64,000 nt of DNA from Bordetella parapertussis (GCA_945865935.1 CAMBFI010000005.1:101641-165640), one strand, 5' to 3'; shown: positions 7,867 to 20,266, counted from the first letter of the stretch. Translations and numbers: made by a program. Notes: generated from the letters alone by a model not told the origin.

Positions 7867-9314
7867 TTTGTGGTGACCAAGCGCTGTGCGGCAGCCAGCA
7901 TCGTTTCGCGCAACACCGAGACTTTATCTTCGGTGAGGCAACGCAAATCTAACAACAAGGTCTTATCGGACAGACGTCCGATCACCGCGATGTCTGAGCC
8001 TCTTAAGAGTCGCTCCAAGCGAACAACTTTTTTCTCGTGTGCACGATCAACCGCTGAGATCGCCAACGCAACGGAAGGCAGACGCTCGACAGGCAAAGAA
8101 CCCGAACCAATTTGAGACTTCACCGCCTGCGCGGTAATACTTAAACCGCAGGCAGCGAGCGCATCATGCAGAGTCGGAATCAACCCGTCCGCTTGCGCTT
8201 GCATCGACGACGCCGGGCGCGTAAATAACTGAATGACCTTCACCCGTTCGGGCAGAGTCGCAGGATTTCGGTACATCCGCAACACAGATTCCAGCGCGGC
8301 CAGCGTGATCTTTCCGACACGCAAGATACGCTTGAGCGGATTTTTTTTGATGCGCTGGATAAGGTCCTTACGACCGACCAGAATGCCCGCCTGCGGTCCG
8401 CCCAACAACTTATCGCAACTAAAGGTCACCAAATCGGCACCGTCTGCAATCGCCTCGGCAGGGGTAGGTTCTTTTGGCAACCCAAACTGTGTCAGATCTA
8501 CCAACGTACCTGAGCCGAGATCCACCACAAATGGCACCTCTCGCTCGTGCGCAATCTTGGCTAACTCAGACTCAGGCACTTCTGCGGTGAAGCCTTGAAC
8601 GACATAGTTACTCGTATGCACTTTCATCACAAGCGCGGTCTTCGGGCCGATCGCCTCCGCAAAATCGCGCGCATGAGTGCGGTTAGTCGTACCGACTTCA
8701 ACGAGCCGCGCCCCTGCGCGCTTCATGATGTCGGGAATACGAAAAGCGCCTCCAATCTCGATCAACTCACCGCGCGAGACAATGGTCTCCTTGCGATTGG
8801 ATAACGCATGGAGCAAAAGAAAAACAGCTGCTGCATTATTGTTCACGACGGTTGCGGCCTCTGCACCCGTTAGCTCGCAGAGCAGTTCCTCAACCAGCTC
8901 ATCGCGGTCACCGCGCTTGCCTTCACCGAGGTCGTACTCGAGCGCGCACGGCTCTGCGGCAGCGCTCGCCATCGCAGCGATCACCTCATCTGGCATGACC
9001 GCGCGCCCTAAATTCGTATGCAGCACTGTACCAGTGAGATTAATCACACGACGCAGATTAGGTCGTGCACGCGCAACCAAGCGCGCATCAATCAGCGCAT
9101 GCAAGGACTGCTCAGAGGGCACGGCATCGAGATCGTTAGAACTGATTTTTTTGCGGATCTCGTCTAAGACCAGACGAATACAACGCAATAACTCATCACG
9201 CCCGTATGTAGAGATCCATTCACTGGCTGACGCAGGCAGCAGCAGCTTGTCGACAGAAGGAAGTTGGGCGAGTAACACTGACACGGGCGCACGCGCCACG
9301 GACTGAGGTTTCAT
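7863..9314 (-). CDS. selA: L-seryl-tRNA(Sec) selenium transferase SelA
   Basis: The 483-residue PLP enzyme converts Ser-tRNA-Sec to Sec-tRNA-Sec using selenophosphate. Typical family segments are present: RRVINLTGTVLHTNLGRA near residue 85, VNNNAAAVFLLLHAL, and DLVTFSCDKLLGGPQAGIL, which carries the PLP-binding Lys near residue 295. The length matches bacterial SelA (about 460-480 aa). It lies 26 bp after fdhE and overlaps selB by 4 bp. Selenophosphate synthetase (selD) must be elsewhere in the genome. Confidence 0.96.
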   Translation of the reverse strand: MKPQSVARAPVSVLLAQLPSVDKLLLPASASEWISTYGRDELLRCIRLVLDEIRKKISSNDLDAVPSEQSLHALIDARLVARARPNLRRVINLTGTVLHTNLGRAVMPDEVIAAMASAAAEPCALEYDLGEGKRGDRDELVEELLCELTGAEAATVVNNNAAAVFLLLHALSNRKETIVSRGELIEIGGAFRIPDIMKRAGARLVEVGTTNRTHARDFAEAIGPKTALVMKVHTSNYVVQGFTAEVPESELAKIAHEREVPFVVDLGSGTLVDLTQFGLPKEPTPAEAIADGADLVTFSCDKLLGGPQAGILVGRKDLIQRIKKNPLKRILRVGKITLAALESVLRMYRNPATLPERVKVIQLFTRPASSMQAQADGLIPTLHDALAACGLSITAQAVKSQIGSGSLPVERLPSVALAISAVDRAHEKKVVRLERLLRGSDIAVIGRLSDKTLLLDLRCLTEDKVSVLRETMLAAAQRLVTTK

Positions 9315-9340
9315 ATTGGGATCACATGTTGATGGGTCGT

Positions 9341-10282
9341 CTACTCACCAGTCGATGGTTCGTTCTGACCTGTTACAAAAAAGAAATTTCTGCCGGTCCG
9401 CTGATACCCCTCTGAGGCCAAAGCCAGGTCAAGATTGAGCGTCGCCAAATCATCTGCGCCGGGATCCATCAACGGATCTTTCGATTGAAACATGATTTTA
9501 ATGTAACCGCCGCAGTCGTCACAGCATTCGCCTTGCACCAGGCTGTCAGGCGTTTCGCCAAGACGAGACACTTCTTTCGGGGTATCGCAATTGGTGCAAC
9601 GCGCGCGCGGGGCATACCACTCAGACGCACACAAGGAGCAAACCAGATAGCGGTGACCATCCCGATCACCCACGCGCAGCACACTCGTTACAGGATGCGA
9701 ACCGCACACCGGACAAAGACCATTCTCGCCTTTATGCAGCTGCGTAAAACTCGACACCAGTTTCGCTTCGCGTGTCCAGAGCAGTTGCAAGGTCGCGCCG
9801 ATAAACGGTGCAAGATCGGCCGCAACCAGTTGTTCCTCGGCAGCCAGCAAGGCTTGCGCCTGCTTGTGTTGCTCGGCCAGCGGCAGCGCGACTAAACGAT
9901 CGAGCGCTGCGCGCACACCGTCGGGCAGCGTTTGCTTACGCAGCGCAGCCTCGAGCGCGCCCATGACCGTCTGCCAACGCGCGTCAGGCTTCCATGTGGA
10001 AATGGATAAAGGTGGAACCGAATGCTTAAAAGACTCTTGGACAACCGTCTCGTCTAGCGCGACCGTTTCGACAGAGCCCAGTGCGTCAACTTGAGCCTGT
10101 GCCAGTTGCGCACAAAATCCCAACCAGGCTGAATCCGCGTGCGTGGCGGCTAACTGAGCCAGACGTATTGCGCGATCTTGAAAAACCGCCCGCGCGTCCA
10201 TAACCACCAATAGCGGTGTGTCATCTTCCGGCATTCCCTGAATTTCGCCAGGTTGAATCAACTTAATCGCAGATACAGTCAT
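9341..10282 (-). CDS. fdhE: Formate dehydrogenase accessory protein FdhE
   Basis: The 313-residue cytoplasmic protein is a rubredoxin-like chaperone needed for activity of respiratory (Tat-exported) formate dehydrogenases. It has four CxxC metal-binding pairs: CPVC, CSLC, CTNC and CDDC, with the family context SEWYAPRARCTNCD. It follows fdoI after an 86 bp gap that holds a strong terminator, so it may be expressed by read-through or from its own promoter. selA follows 26 bp downstream. Confidence 0.95.
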   Translation of the reverse strand: MTVSAIKLIQPGEIQGMPEDDTPLLVVMDARAVFQDRAIRLAQLAATHADSAWLGFCAQLAQAQVDALGSVETVALDETVVQESFKHSVPPLSISTWKPDARWQTVMGALEAALRKQTLPDGVRAALDRLVALPLAEQHKQAQALLAAEEQLVAADLAPFIGATLQLLWTREAKLVSSFTQLHKGENGLCPVCGSHPVTSVLRVGDRDGHRYLVCSLCASEWYAPRARCTNCDTPKEVSRLGETPDSLVQGECCDDCGGYIKIMFQSKDPLMDPGADDLATLNLDLALASEGYQRTGRNFFFVTGQNEPSTGE

Positions 10283-10300
10283 TTCTTTATCTCAATCACT

Positions 10301-10337
10301 AAAAAGAACAAGGGGAAGAATATCAGTCTTCCCCTTG
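10301..10337 (-). terminator. Intrinsic terminator between fdoI and fdhE
   Basis: On the minus strand an 11 bp perfect stem, CAAGGGGAAGA / TCTTCCCCTTG (10309-10337, 7-base loop), is followed by the T-rich tract TTCTTTTT (10301-10308). It lies 32 bp after the fdoI stop and 19 bp before the fdhE start. It should end most fdoGHI transcripts, leaving fdhE-selA-selB at a lower level. Confidence 0.85.
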
Positions 10338-10368
10338 ATTTCCCTACTCGTCCGCAAAGCGGATCGGG

Positions 10369-10995
10369 TTACTTACCGCCTGTGACTTCCTTGAACCAGC
10401 CTGGGTGGTGCTTGCGCGCCCAAGCACGGCTCACGATACCCGTGCGCATCGCGCCAATCGTACCCTGAACCCAAATTGCCGCATACACATGCACGATGAT
10501 GGTCAGGATCAAGACCCAGGCCGACAACGCATGCACGAGCGCAGCAACACGATTCACATCAACAGGAACGTAATGTGAAAAGTATGGGCGCCAGAAGGCA
10601 AAGCCCGACACCGTGAGCAACAGCATCGAAATGACCATTACCCAGAACGCAAGCTTTTGTCCACCGTTGTAGCGACCAACTTCTGGCAGCTTCTCGTGAT
10701 GTCCATTGAGCACATCGCCGATTTGGCCGAGCCATTTACGGTCGTTCGCATTCAGGACATTGTGATGCCAGAACTTGAACATGATGCCTACAAACAAGAC
10801 GAACATCGAGACCCCGATGAAAGGGTGCAAAATGCGTGTCCAAGAGCCACCGCCAAACAGGCCGGTTAGAAAGTACATGGAAGGATGAAAGAGCGCGAGG
10901 CCCGACAACCCAGCCAGAACGAACAGCAGCGCGACGATCCAGTGGTTCGCACGATCCGAACCACTGTAACGCACCAAACCGTTTTGATTAGACAT
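10369..10995 (-). CDS. fdoI: Formate dehydrogenase cytochrome b556 (gamma) subunit
   Basis: The 208-residue membrane protein has four hydrophobic helices, at about residues 15-35, 50-68, 110-132 and 145-170. His residues suitable for two b-type hemes are seen near the helices (RANHWIVALLF, HPFIGVSMFVLF, LVHALSAWVLILTIIVHVY). By family it anchors the FdoGH dimer to the periplasmic face of the inner membrane and passes electrons to quinone. It starts 11 bp after fdoH. I use the fdo symbol for this family; fdn and fdo types cannot be told apart here. Confidence 0.93.
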   Translation of the reverse strand: MSNQNGLVRYSGSDRANHWIVALLFVLAGLSGLALFHPSMYFLTGLFGGGSWTRILHPFIGVSMFVLFVGIMFKFWHHNVLNANDRKWLGQIGDVLNGHHEKLPEVGRYNGGQKLAFWVMVISMLLLTVSGFAFWRPYFSHYVPVDVNRVAALVHALSAWVLILTIIVHVYAAIWVQGTIGAMRTGIVSRAWARKHHPGWFKEVTGGK

Positions 10996-11006
10996 GGTGG
11001 TTCTCC

Positions 11007-11882
11007 TTATGCCTTGGGGTCATGGTCATCTTCAACCTTATCCGGACCTTTGATAGCGTAGTGAATCACGCCAGCAAATACAGTCGCGGCCATGGTCAGC
11101 AAAGCGATCGGTTTCATGATTCCCTTCCAAATACTGACCGTCGGCGAAATCGTTGGATTCGCTGGCAAGCCGCTGTATTCAGTTGGACGATCACCGTGCG
11201 GCAACACGTACATGACATGCGTGCCACCCACACCTTGCGGGTTGTACAAGGCAGCCTTGCTGAAGCCACGGCTGTTCAGGTCCTTGATACGCTCGTTTGC
11301 GTACTGAATCCGCTCTTCCTTGGGGCCAAACGTCAGCGCCTGAGTTGGGCAGGACTTCACGCAAGCTGGCTCTTGGCCAACCGAGACGCGATCCGAACAC
11401 AAGGTGCACTTCGTCGCCTTGTTTGTGACTTCGGAGATCTTGGGGACATCAAACGGACAACCGGACACGCAATAGCCGCAGCCGATGCATTTGTCAGAGT
11501 TGAAATCCACAATACCGTTGTCAAGCTTGACGATCGCACCTGGGCTTGGGCAAGCTTTCAGGCAGCCTGGATCCTCGCAGTGCATACAACCGTCTTTACG
11601 GATCAACCAGTCCAAACCACCTGTGGCAGTTTCGACCTCGTTGAACTTCATGACAGTCCAGGCCGTTGGGCCTAACTCTGCTGGGTTGTCGTATGACCCG
11701 TCGTTGATACCGATTTCAGGACGGGTTTCATTCCACTCCATACAGGCAACCTGACAGGCTTTGCAGCCGATACAGGTCGAGATGTCGATCAGCTTGGCCA
11801 CCTGCGTGGTTTTAGCTGCCGCAGCGGGGGGGGTCATAGTCGTGGCGGACTGAGCGACGACGTGTAGTGCTTGAATAGCCAT
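11007..11882 (-). CDS. fdoH: Formate dehydrogenase iron-sulfur (beta) subunit
   Basis: The 291-residue protein carries the four Cys groups of a 4x[4Fe-4S] polyferredoxin: CIGCKACQVACMEWN, CMHCEDPGCLKACPS, CIGCGYCVSGCPFD and CTLCSDRVSVGQEPACVKSCP. A single C-terminal membrane helix (about residues 253-275, WKGIMKPIALLTMAATVFAG) fits the FdnH/FdoH type that docks on the cytochrome b subunit. It transfers electrons from FdoG to FdoI. It lies between fdoG (10 bp gap) and fdoI (11 bp gap) in one operon. Confidence 0.96.
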   Translation of the reverse strand: MAIQALHVVAQSATTMTPPAAAAKTTQVAKLIDISTCIGCKACQVACMEWNETRPEIGINDGSYDNPAELGPTAWTVMKFNEVETATGGLDWLIRKDGCMHCEDPGCLKACPSPGAIVKLDNGIVDFNSDKCIGCGYCVSGCPFDVPKISEVTNKATKCTLCSDRVSVGQEPACVKSCPTQALTFGPKEERIQYANERIKDLNSRGFSKAALYNPQGVGGTHVMYVLPHGDRPTEYSGLPANPTISPTVSIWKGIMKPIALLTMAATVFAGVIHYAIKGPDKVEDDHDPKA

Positions 11883-11892
11883 GTCGTTCTCC

Positions 11893-14800
11893 TTAAGCCT
11901 TCACGATATTGACAAGGAACGCCTTAAATTCTGGCGTCTGAGAGTTTGCGTCACCAACAAACGGTGTCAAGGTATTTGCCAACTGCGCTTGCTTGGTTTG
12001 GCCTTTGAAACCGTAGTGGATGGGGATTCCGACGTGATAAACCGTCTGTCCATCCACTGTCATGCCCTTGAAGCGTTTCGTGACAACGGCTTTCGCATTG
12101 ACGAAACCACGGGCTGAAGTCACTTTAACCTTATCGCCGTTCTTGATGCCTTTGTCTTTTGCAAGCGCTTCGCTGATCTCAACAAACATCTCTGGCTGGG
12201 TAATCGCATTTAACTTCGAATGCTTTGACCAGTAGTGATAGTGTTCGACCAAGCGATAGGTCGTCGCAGCGTAAGGATAGTCTTTGGGCGAGCCAAACAC
12301 TTCCATATCACCTTTGTAGACGCGTGCGGCTGGGTTGGACTTAGCCTTTGCATTGTTAGGATGCATCGGGTTGCGTGCCAACGGTGTTTCGAACGGCTCG
12401 TAGTGCTCAGGGAAAGGACCTTCGGCCATTTGTGGCGCAAACAAGCGTGCGACACCCTCGGGGTTCATGATGAACGGCATCACGTTCTCTTCAGGTTTTG
12501 CATTGGGACGCATATCGGGGATGTCGTTACCACCCCAACGATCGCCCAACCACTTCAGCACTGTACGTTTCTCGTCCCAGGGCTTACCGTTGATATCGGT
12601 TGAAGCGCGGTTATACAAGATGCGACGGTTCGCCGGCCACGCAAAGCCCCAGTTGGCGCTTTGACCTAGGCCTTGATCTGACGTCTCGCGTGGATCGCGA
12701 CGCGCAGTCAGGTTACCGGCCTGACTCCAGCAACCAGAATAGATCCAGTTGCCGCACGCCGTGTCGCCGTTCTCTTGCAGTAGCGCAAATCCAGGCACCT
12801 GCTGACCTGCCGCAACCAAGACCTTGCCTGTCGGATCCTTAACGTCATTCAACGCTTTGCCGCTAATTTCACGCGTCAGTTCGCTGGCATCTGGATTGTT
12901 GGGATTAGCGTAAGGCCAAGTCAGATTCAGAATGGCGTCAGGGAATGCACCGCCTTCCTTCTTGTACATGCCACGCACTTTATTAAAGAGCGTTGCCATG
13001 ATTTCGCAGTCAGACTTAGATTCGCCTGGACCATCTGCAGCTTTCCAGTGCCACTGAATCACCCGACCAGAGTTCGTAAAGGTGCCATCCTGCTCAGCAA
13101 AACATGTTGCTGGCAAACGGAACACTTCTGTCTGAATCTTGGACGAATCAACATCGTTGAACTCGCCATAATTCTTCCAGAACTCACTCGTCTCGGTCTG
13201 TAGCGGATCAATCACCACCAAGTACTTCAACTTTGACAGCGCTGCGCCAATCTTGTTCTTGTTGGCAACCGCGGCCAAGGGGTTAAAGCCCGAGCAGACA
13301 AAGCCATCCATCTTGCCTTGATGCATTCTTTCGAAGATGGCGAGAATGTCATACGCCGTATCACGCTTGGGCAAGTAGTCGTAAGCGTAGTTGGATTCGG
13401 CGTTCGCGTGGTCGCCGTACCAGGCCTTCATCAAGCTGTTAAACCACTTGGGGAAGTTCTGGGGGAAGTTCATCTGGTTAGGACGAAGCGCCTTAGGCGT
13501 GCGCGCATTGCGGTAATCCGCATAGGTCTTATCGGCCTCAAGAGGTGAAGACAAATAGCCAGGCAACACTTCCGAATACAAGCACATGTCGGTAATGCCT
13601 TGCACGTTTGCATGACCACGCAAGGCATTCACACCGCCGCCCGCCATCCCCATATTGCCTAGGAGCAACTGAATCATGGCCATCGTGCGAATGTTTTCCG
13701 AACCGATCGAGTGCTGTGTCCAACCTAGCGCATAACAAATCGTCATGGTTTTGTCAGACGCAGAGGTCTCAGCTACCATCTCGCACACTTTTAGGAACTG
13801 GTCCTTGGGCGTACCGGTAATGCTGCTCACTAGATCTGGCGTGTAACGCGAGAAGTGCTTCTTCATCAGTTGGAAAACACAATTCGGATCTTGCAAAGTG
13901 GTATCCACTTTGGCAAACCCTTCATCCATTTGATAGGTCCACGTGCCCTTCGCATAACTGCGCTTAGCCTCGTCGTAACCCGTGAAGATGCCATCCTTAA
14001 ATCCGTAGTCTGGATTAATCAGGAATGACGCGTTCGTGTAATTCAACACGTAGTCTTTGTGGATCTTGTTGTTCTCGAGCAGGTAATGAATCATCCCGCC
14101 TAAGAAAGCAATATCCGCGCCGACGCGAATCGGCGCATAGTAATCAGCGACCGCTGCGGAGCGCGTGAAACGCGGATCCACCACAACCAGCTTGGCTGCA
14201 CGTTTGGCCTTGGCCTGAATCACCCACTTGAAACCGCAAGGGTGTGCCTCGGCCGCATTGCCGCCCATAATTAACACTACATCGGCGTTCTTGATGTCAA
14301 CCCAATGGTTGGTCATCGCACCGCGCCCAAACGTCGGGGCCAGACTGGCCACCGTCGGAGCGTGTCAGATACGCGCTTGTGTGTCGAGTGCTACCACGCC
14401 CATCGAACGCAAAATCTTGGCAGTCATATAGCCAGATTCGTTGTTCGACGCGGAGCTCACCAACATACCAAAGGTGTTCCAACGGTTGACCGTCAGGCCA
14501 TCAGCATTCTTGGCTACAAAATTCTTATCGCGATCAGCCTTCATTCGCTTGGCGATGCGCGTGAGCGCCTCTTCCCAAGAAATGCGCTTGAACTCTTTGC
14601 TACCTGGCTCGCGCACTTCAGGAAATTGCAAACGATCAGGACTGTCGATCATGTCAAGCAGGCCTGCGCCTTTCGGGCACAGCGTACCCTTGTTGACTGG
14701 ATTATCAGTGTCGCCTTCAACGTGCACGACTCTCTGTTTGCCCTGCGCATCTTTCGCGCTGTAGAGCAACACGCCGCAGCTTACAGAACAGTAGGGACAG

Positions 14801-14955
14801 GTACTACGCGTCTCTGTTGTTTTTTCAAGTTTGTTCGGTTTCTTGAAGACCGGATCCGCAGCATTCGCAAGACCCATGACGGTCATGCTGCTGGTTCCGA
14901 GTCCTGCACCGGTCACCTGAAAAAACTGACGCCGAGTCAGTTTAATTTGGGACAT
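11893..14955 (-). CDS. fdoG: Formate dehydrogenase major subunit, selenocysteine-containing (in-frame UGA)
   Basis: This is one 1020-residue selenoprotein: the UGA at 14365-14367 is codon 197 and must be read as selenocysteine. The 196 residues before it and the 819-residue frame after it are parts of the same protein. The N-terminus has a Tat signal (TRRQFFQVTGAG). A [4Fe-4S] motif follows (CPYCSVSC...LCPKG), then the Sec residue in the context TQARI-U-HAPTVASLAP, which matches the FdnG/FdoG active site (Sec196 in E. coli). The remainder is the molybdopterin oxidoreductase and molydopterin-binding domains. It oxidises formate to CO2 in the periplasm. The ATG has AGGAG 8 bases upstream. All selenocysteine functions except selD lie downstream in the same direction. 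Confidence 0.96.
14335..14367 (-). promoter_or_regulatory. SECIS element of fdoG with UGA selenocysteine codon
   Basis: The UGA is at 14367-14365 on the minus strand. Ten bases later an RNA hairpin forms (14354-14335): CGG, a bulged U, GGCC, loop AGUCU, GGCC, CCG. Both paired parts are perfect. The bulged U below an apical loop containing GUCU is the feature SelB recognises in the E. coli fdhF and fdnG hairpins. The element lies within the coding sequence, as is usual in bacteria. Confidence 0.9.
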
Positions 14956-15040
14956 TTTGAAGGCTCCTAGGTTTTTTGTAACAACACTGTCATTTTAAGA
15001 CTTTCCGCAACAAAATATACCCTCCTTCGCTGATCAACCA

Positions 15041-15081
15041 TGAAAAATCGGACTTTTAGGGAATACCCTAGAAGTCCGATT
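15041..15081 (-). terminator. Intrinsic terminator after the gamma-glutamyltransferase-like gene
   Basis: The stem AATCGGACTT / AAGTCCGATT (15046-15055 and 15072-15081) has an inner TAGGG/CCCTA pairing. On the minus strand the hairpin runs straight into TTTTT (15043-15047). It separates the nadE-glnB-ggt unit from the fdo operon, whose promoter should lie between here and 14956. Confidence 0.85.
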
Positions 15082-15119
15082 ATTCGAAAGCAGAACGTGT
15101 TGACCAGGACATGCCGAGG

Positions 15120-16744
15120 TTAAAACCCGACGGCCTGCCCATCGCGACGACTATCGCTGGCCACCACATAGCCATCCTCTAGATCACTCGAAAGACGCCA
15201 GATGAACTGACCCGACCCAAAGTCCATGTAGGGATCATCGATCGCTTTCAAGGTGTGACCCAAGCCCTTAAGACCTTCAATGGTCTGGGCCCGCATCGAG
15301 GACTCCACATCCAAGGTGAAATCTCGGTTGAGCTTCCAGCGCGGCGCACAGCAGGCTGCCTGGGGTTGTTGGTCGTAATCCAGCATGCGGACCACCGTCT
15401 GTACATGCCCCTGGGGCTGAATATCACCCCCCATCACACCAAAACTCATGACGGGTTCACCGCCCTTGGTGAGAAAACCTGGGATGATGGTGTGGAAAGG
15501 CCGTTTCCGCCCTGCCACCACGTTGGCCGATTTCGGGTCCATCGAAAACCCCACACCGCGGTTTTGGAAACTGACACCCGTACCGGGTACCACCACGCCT
15601 GAGCCGAACCCCATGTAGTTGGACTGAATAAACGAGACCATCATGCCGTTTTCATCGGCTGCCGTCAGATAAATCGTGCCTCCTGAAGACGGGTTACCCG
15701 GTGGGAACAACGTTGCCCGACTCGGATCGATGAGCTTGGCGCGCGACGCCAAATACGCGTCGTCCAGCATCTGTTCGGGCGTAACTTCCATTGTGCGCGG
15801 ATCGGCCACGTAGCGGTACAGGTCTGCCATGGCAAGCTTCATCGCCTCGATCTGAATGTGCTGCGACTCCACCGAATCAACCTTGAGAGATCCAAGATCG
15901 AAGTGCTCGAGAATACCGAGTGCCATCAAGGCAGAGATGCCCTGGCCGTTCGGGGGGATCTCATGCAAGGTGTAGCCGCGATAGTTCTTGGAGATCGGTG
16001 TGACCCAATCCGGGCGGTAACTACGAAAATCGTCCAGCGTGTGCGCCCCGCCGTTTGCACGAATAAAGGCCACAAGCTTTTCCGCTGTGTCGCCCTCGTA
16101 AAGATCGCGCCCCTTGGTCGCACCAATTTTGCGCAGGGTTTGCGCGACGTCCTTAAAGACAAACCGCTCACCCACATTGGGCGCGCGTCCATTCGGCATA
16201 AAGGTATGCGCAAAACCGGGCTGGTCTTTCAATTCCGGCACGGCCGCCGCCCATTTCTGGGCAACGACTGGCGGCACGGCATAGCCACGCTCGGCAATTT
16301 CTATAGCCGGAACCATTAAATCCGCAAAGGGCAGCTTTCCATAGCGCTCATGCAAGGCGGCCCAGCCGGCAACCACACCAGGCACGGTGATTGCATCGAC
16401 GCCACGCTTGGGCGCTTGCGCCAAGCCGTTTGGTCCAACCCCATACTTATTCTTGAAGTAATCCGGGCTCCAGGCATCAGGCGCATAGCCCGAAGCGTTT
16501 AGGCCTTGTAACGTTTTGCCATCCCAAACGATAGAGAACGCATCGCCGCCCAAGCCGCACGACACGGGCTCGACCAAGGCGATCGTGGCTGCGGCCGCAA
16601 TCACGGCATCGACGGCGCTTCCACCTTTCAGCAGCATCCTCAACCCTGCCTGCGCGGCCAAGGGGTGAGAGGTGGATACAACGTTGCGTGCGAAGACCGG
16701 TATCCGAATCGTCGGATAAGGATTATTCCAATTAAATTGCTTCA

Positions 16745-16745
<1 letters not shown>
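15120..16745 (-). CDS. Gamma-glutamyltransferase-family Ntn hydrolase, cytoplasmic type
   Basis: The 541-residue protein belongs to the GGT family of self-cleaving Ntn hydrolases. GGSAVDAVIAAAATIALVEP near residue 40 and GLGGDAF fit the large subunit. SSGGTIYLTAADENGMMVSF near residue 355 gives the expected cleavage site and catalytic Thr. There is no signal peptide, unlike periplasmic glutathione-degrading Ggt, so it acts in the cytoplasm and may process other gamma-glutamyl or acyl substrates. The start overlaps the glnB stop by 1 base (TGATG), so it is coupled to PII synthesis. Confidence 0.85.
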
Positions 16746-18765
<2,020 letters not shown>

Positions 18766-18836
18766 GTTGATTCCGAACTCTACGAGTTGTAATGTTAAAA
18801 AATTATCGCATGGACACGGGGTTAAAGCCCCCGTTC

Positions 18837-18842
18837 TATAAT
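18837..18842 (+). promoter_or_regulatory. Candidate -10 element of argH
   Basis: A perfect TATAAT ends 8 bp before the argH ATG. A start site 7 bases downstream (about 18849) would leave a leader of 2-3 bases. TGGACA at 18811-18816 could act as a -35, but the 20 bp spacing is long. Confidence 0.45.
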
Positions 18843-18850
18843 TTATCCCT

Positions 18851-20266
18851 ATGAAAAATAACCCAAACTCCAATCCGAGCCAATTTGACAAGAAAGCGCA
18901 AGCATGGTCTGCCCGCTTTTCCGAACCCGTTTCGGACCTCGTCAAGCGGTATACGGCCTCAGTCGACTTCGACAAGCGCCTGGCAATGTTCGACATTCAA
19001 GGCTCGCTTGCCCATGCCCAGATGCTTGAATCGGTAAAAGTCATCAGTGCGCAGGATCGGGCAGACATCGAACGCGGCATGGCACAGATTCAAAGCGAAA
19101 TTCAGGCCGGCAGCTTTACTTGGCTGCTTGACCTAGAAGACGTTCATCTCAATATCGAAAAACGTCTGGTTGAGTTAGTCGGCGACGCCGGCAAGCGTCT
19201 GCACACGGGCCGTTCACGCAACGATCAGGTCGCCACGGACATCCGCTTGTGGCTGCGCGACCAGATTGACCAGCTCGTCGAACTACTTAAACAATTGCGC
19301 CGCGCGTTGGCCACCGTGGCGCTCGAGCACGCCAGCACGATCTTGCCGGGCTTTACACATATGCAAGTCGCACAGCCCGTCACCTTTGGCCATCATCTGC
19401 TTGCCTACGCGGAAATGTTTGGACGCGATACCCAACGCTTGATCGACTGCCGCACACGCGTGAACATCTTGCCCTTAGGTGCTGCCGCCCTAGCCGGAAC
19501 AAGCTTTCCGATCGACCGGCCGCTGGTTGCCAAACTACTCGGGTTTGATGGCGTATGCCTGAACTCGTTGGATGCCGTCTCCGATCGTGACTTCGCCATC
19601 GAATTTGTGAGTGCCTGCGCGTTGATCATGACGCATATCTCGCGCCTGTCTGAAGAAATCGTCATCTGGATGAGCCCACGAGTAGGCTTCATCGATTTGC
19701 CTGATCGTTTCTGCACCGGCAGCTCGATCATGCCGCAAAAGAAGAACCCGGACGTGCCTGAACTGGCGCGCGGCAAGACTGGACGCGTCAATGGCCATCT
19801 CGTCGCACTGCTCACACTCATGAAAGGCCAGCCGCTGGCCTACAACAAGGACAATCAAGAAGACAAAGAAGGCCTGTTCGACACAGCTGATACGGTTCGC
19901 GACACCCTCACTATTTTTGCAGACATGGTGCCTGGGATTACTGTCAAGGCCGACAATATGCGTGCGGCCGCGTTGCAAGGCTTCGCGACGGCAACGGATT
20001 TGGCAGACTACCTCGTCAAGCGCGGTGTGCCCTTTCGTGACGCACACGAAGCGGTTGCACACGCCGTGCGCGAATGCGAAACCAAGGGTTGTGATTTGGC
20101 TGATCTGAGCGTGAGTGAATTACAAAAATTTCATTCCGCAGTTCAGGAAGATGTGCACACCGTCTTGACACTAGAGGGCTCGGTCGCCGCACGCAACCAC
20201 ATCGGCGGAACAGCACCCGAGCAAGTGCGACACGCAGCGCAGACTATTTTAAAAACTCTGTCTTAA
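18851..20266 (+). CDS. argH: Argininosuccinate lyase
   Basis: The 471-residue enzyme splits argininosuccinate into arginine and fumarate, the last step of arginine synthesis. It shows the fumarase/ASL signature [15 protein letters not shown] near residue 293, plus [13 protein letters not shown] near 118 and [20 protein letters not shown] near 167. The start is fixed by the conserved [18 protein letters not shown] near residue 14. No Shine-Dalgarno site precedes the ATG. It stands alone, with no other arg gene nearby. Its stop codon abuts that of convergent rlmD without any spacer. Confidence 0.96.
   Translation: MKNNPNSNPSQFDKKAQAWSARFSEPVSDLVKRYTASVDFDKRLAMFDIQGSLAHAQMLESVKVISAQDRADIERGMAQIQSEIQAGSFTWLLDLEDVHLNIEKRLVELVGDAGKRLHTGRSRNDQVATDIRLWLRDQIDQLVELLKQLRRALATVALEHASTILPGFTHMQVAQPVTFGHHLLAYAEMFGRDTQRLIDCRTRVNILPLGAAALAGTSFPIDRPLVAKLLGFDGVCLNSLDAVSDRDFAIEFVSACALIMTHISRLSEEIVIWMSPRVGFIDLPDRFCTGSSIMPQKKNPDVPELARGKTGRVNGHLVALLTLMKGQPLAYNKDNQEDKEGLFDTADTVRDTLTIFADMVPGITVKADNMRAAALQGFATATDLADYLVKRGVPFRDAHEAVAHAVRECETKGCDLADLSVSELQKFHSAVQEDVHTVLTLEGSVAARNHIGGTAPEQVRHAAQTILKTLS

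Noticed and set aside
8677..9306. 209-codon plus-strand frame
   Set aside because: Antisense to selA; Ser/Arg-rich shadow sequence with no family motif.
11022..11675. 217-codon plus-strand frame
   Set aside because: Antisense to the Cys motifs of fdoH; no coding evidence.
11893..14955. fdoG as a frameshifted or nonsense-mutated pseudogene, split at 14365
   Set aside because: The stop is UGA at the known Sec position, with SECIS hairpin, and selA, selB and tRNA-Sec are adjacent.
14305..14970. 221-codon plus-strand frame across the fdoG Sec codon
   Set aside because: It is antisense to the conserved N-terminal part of fdoG and has no recognisable motif.
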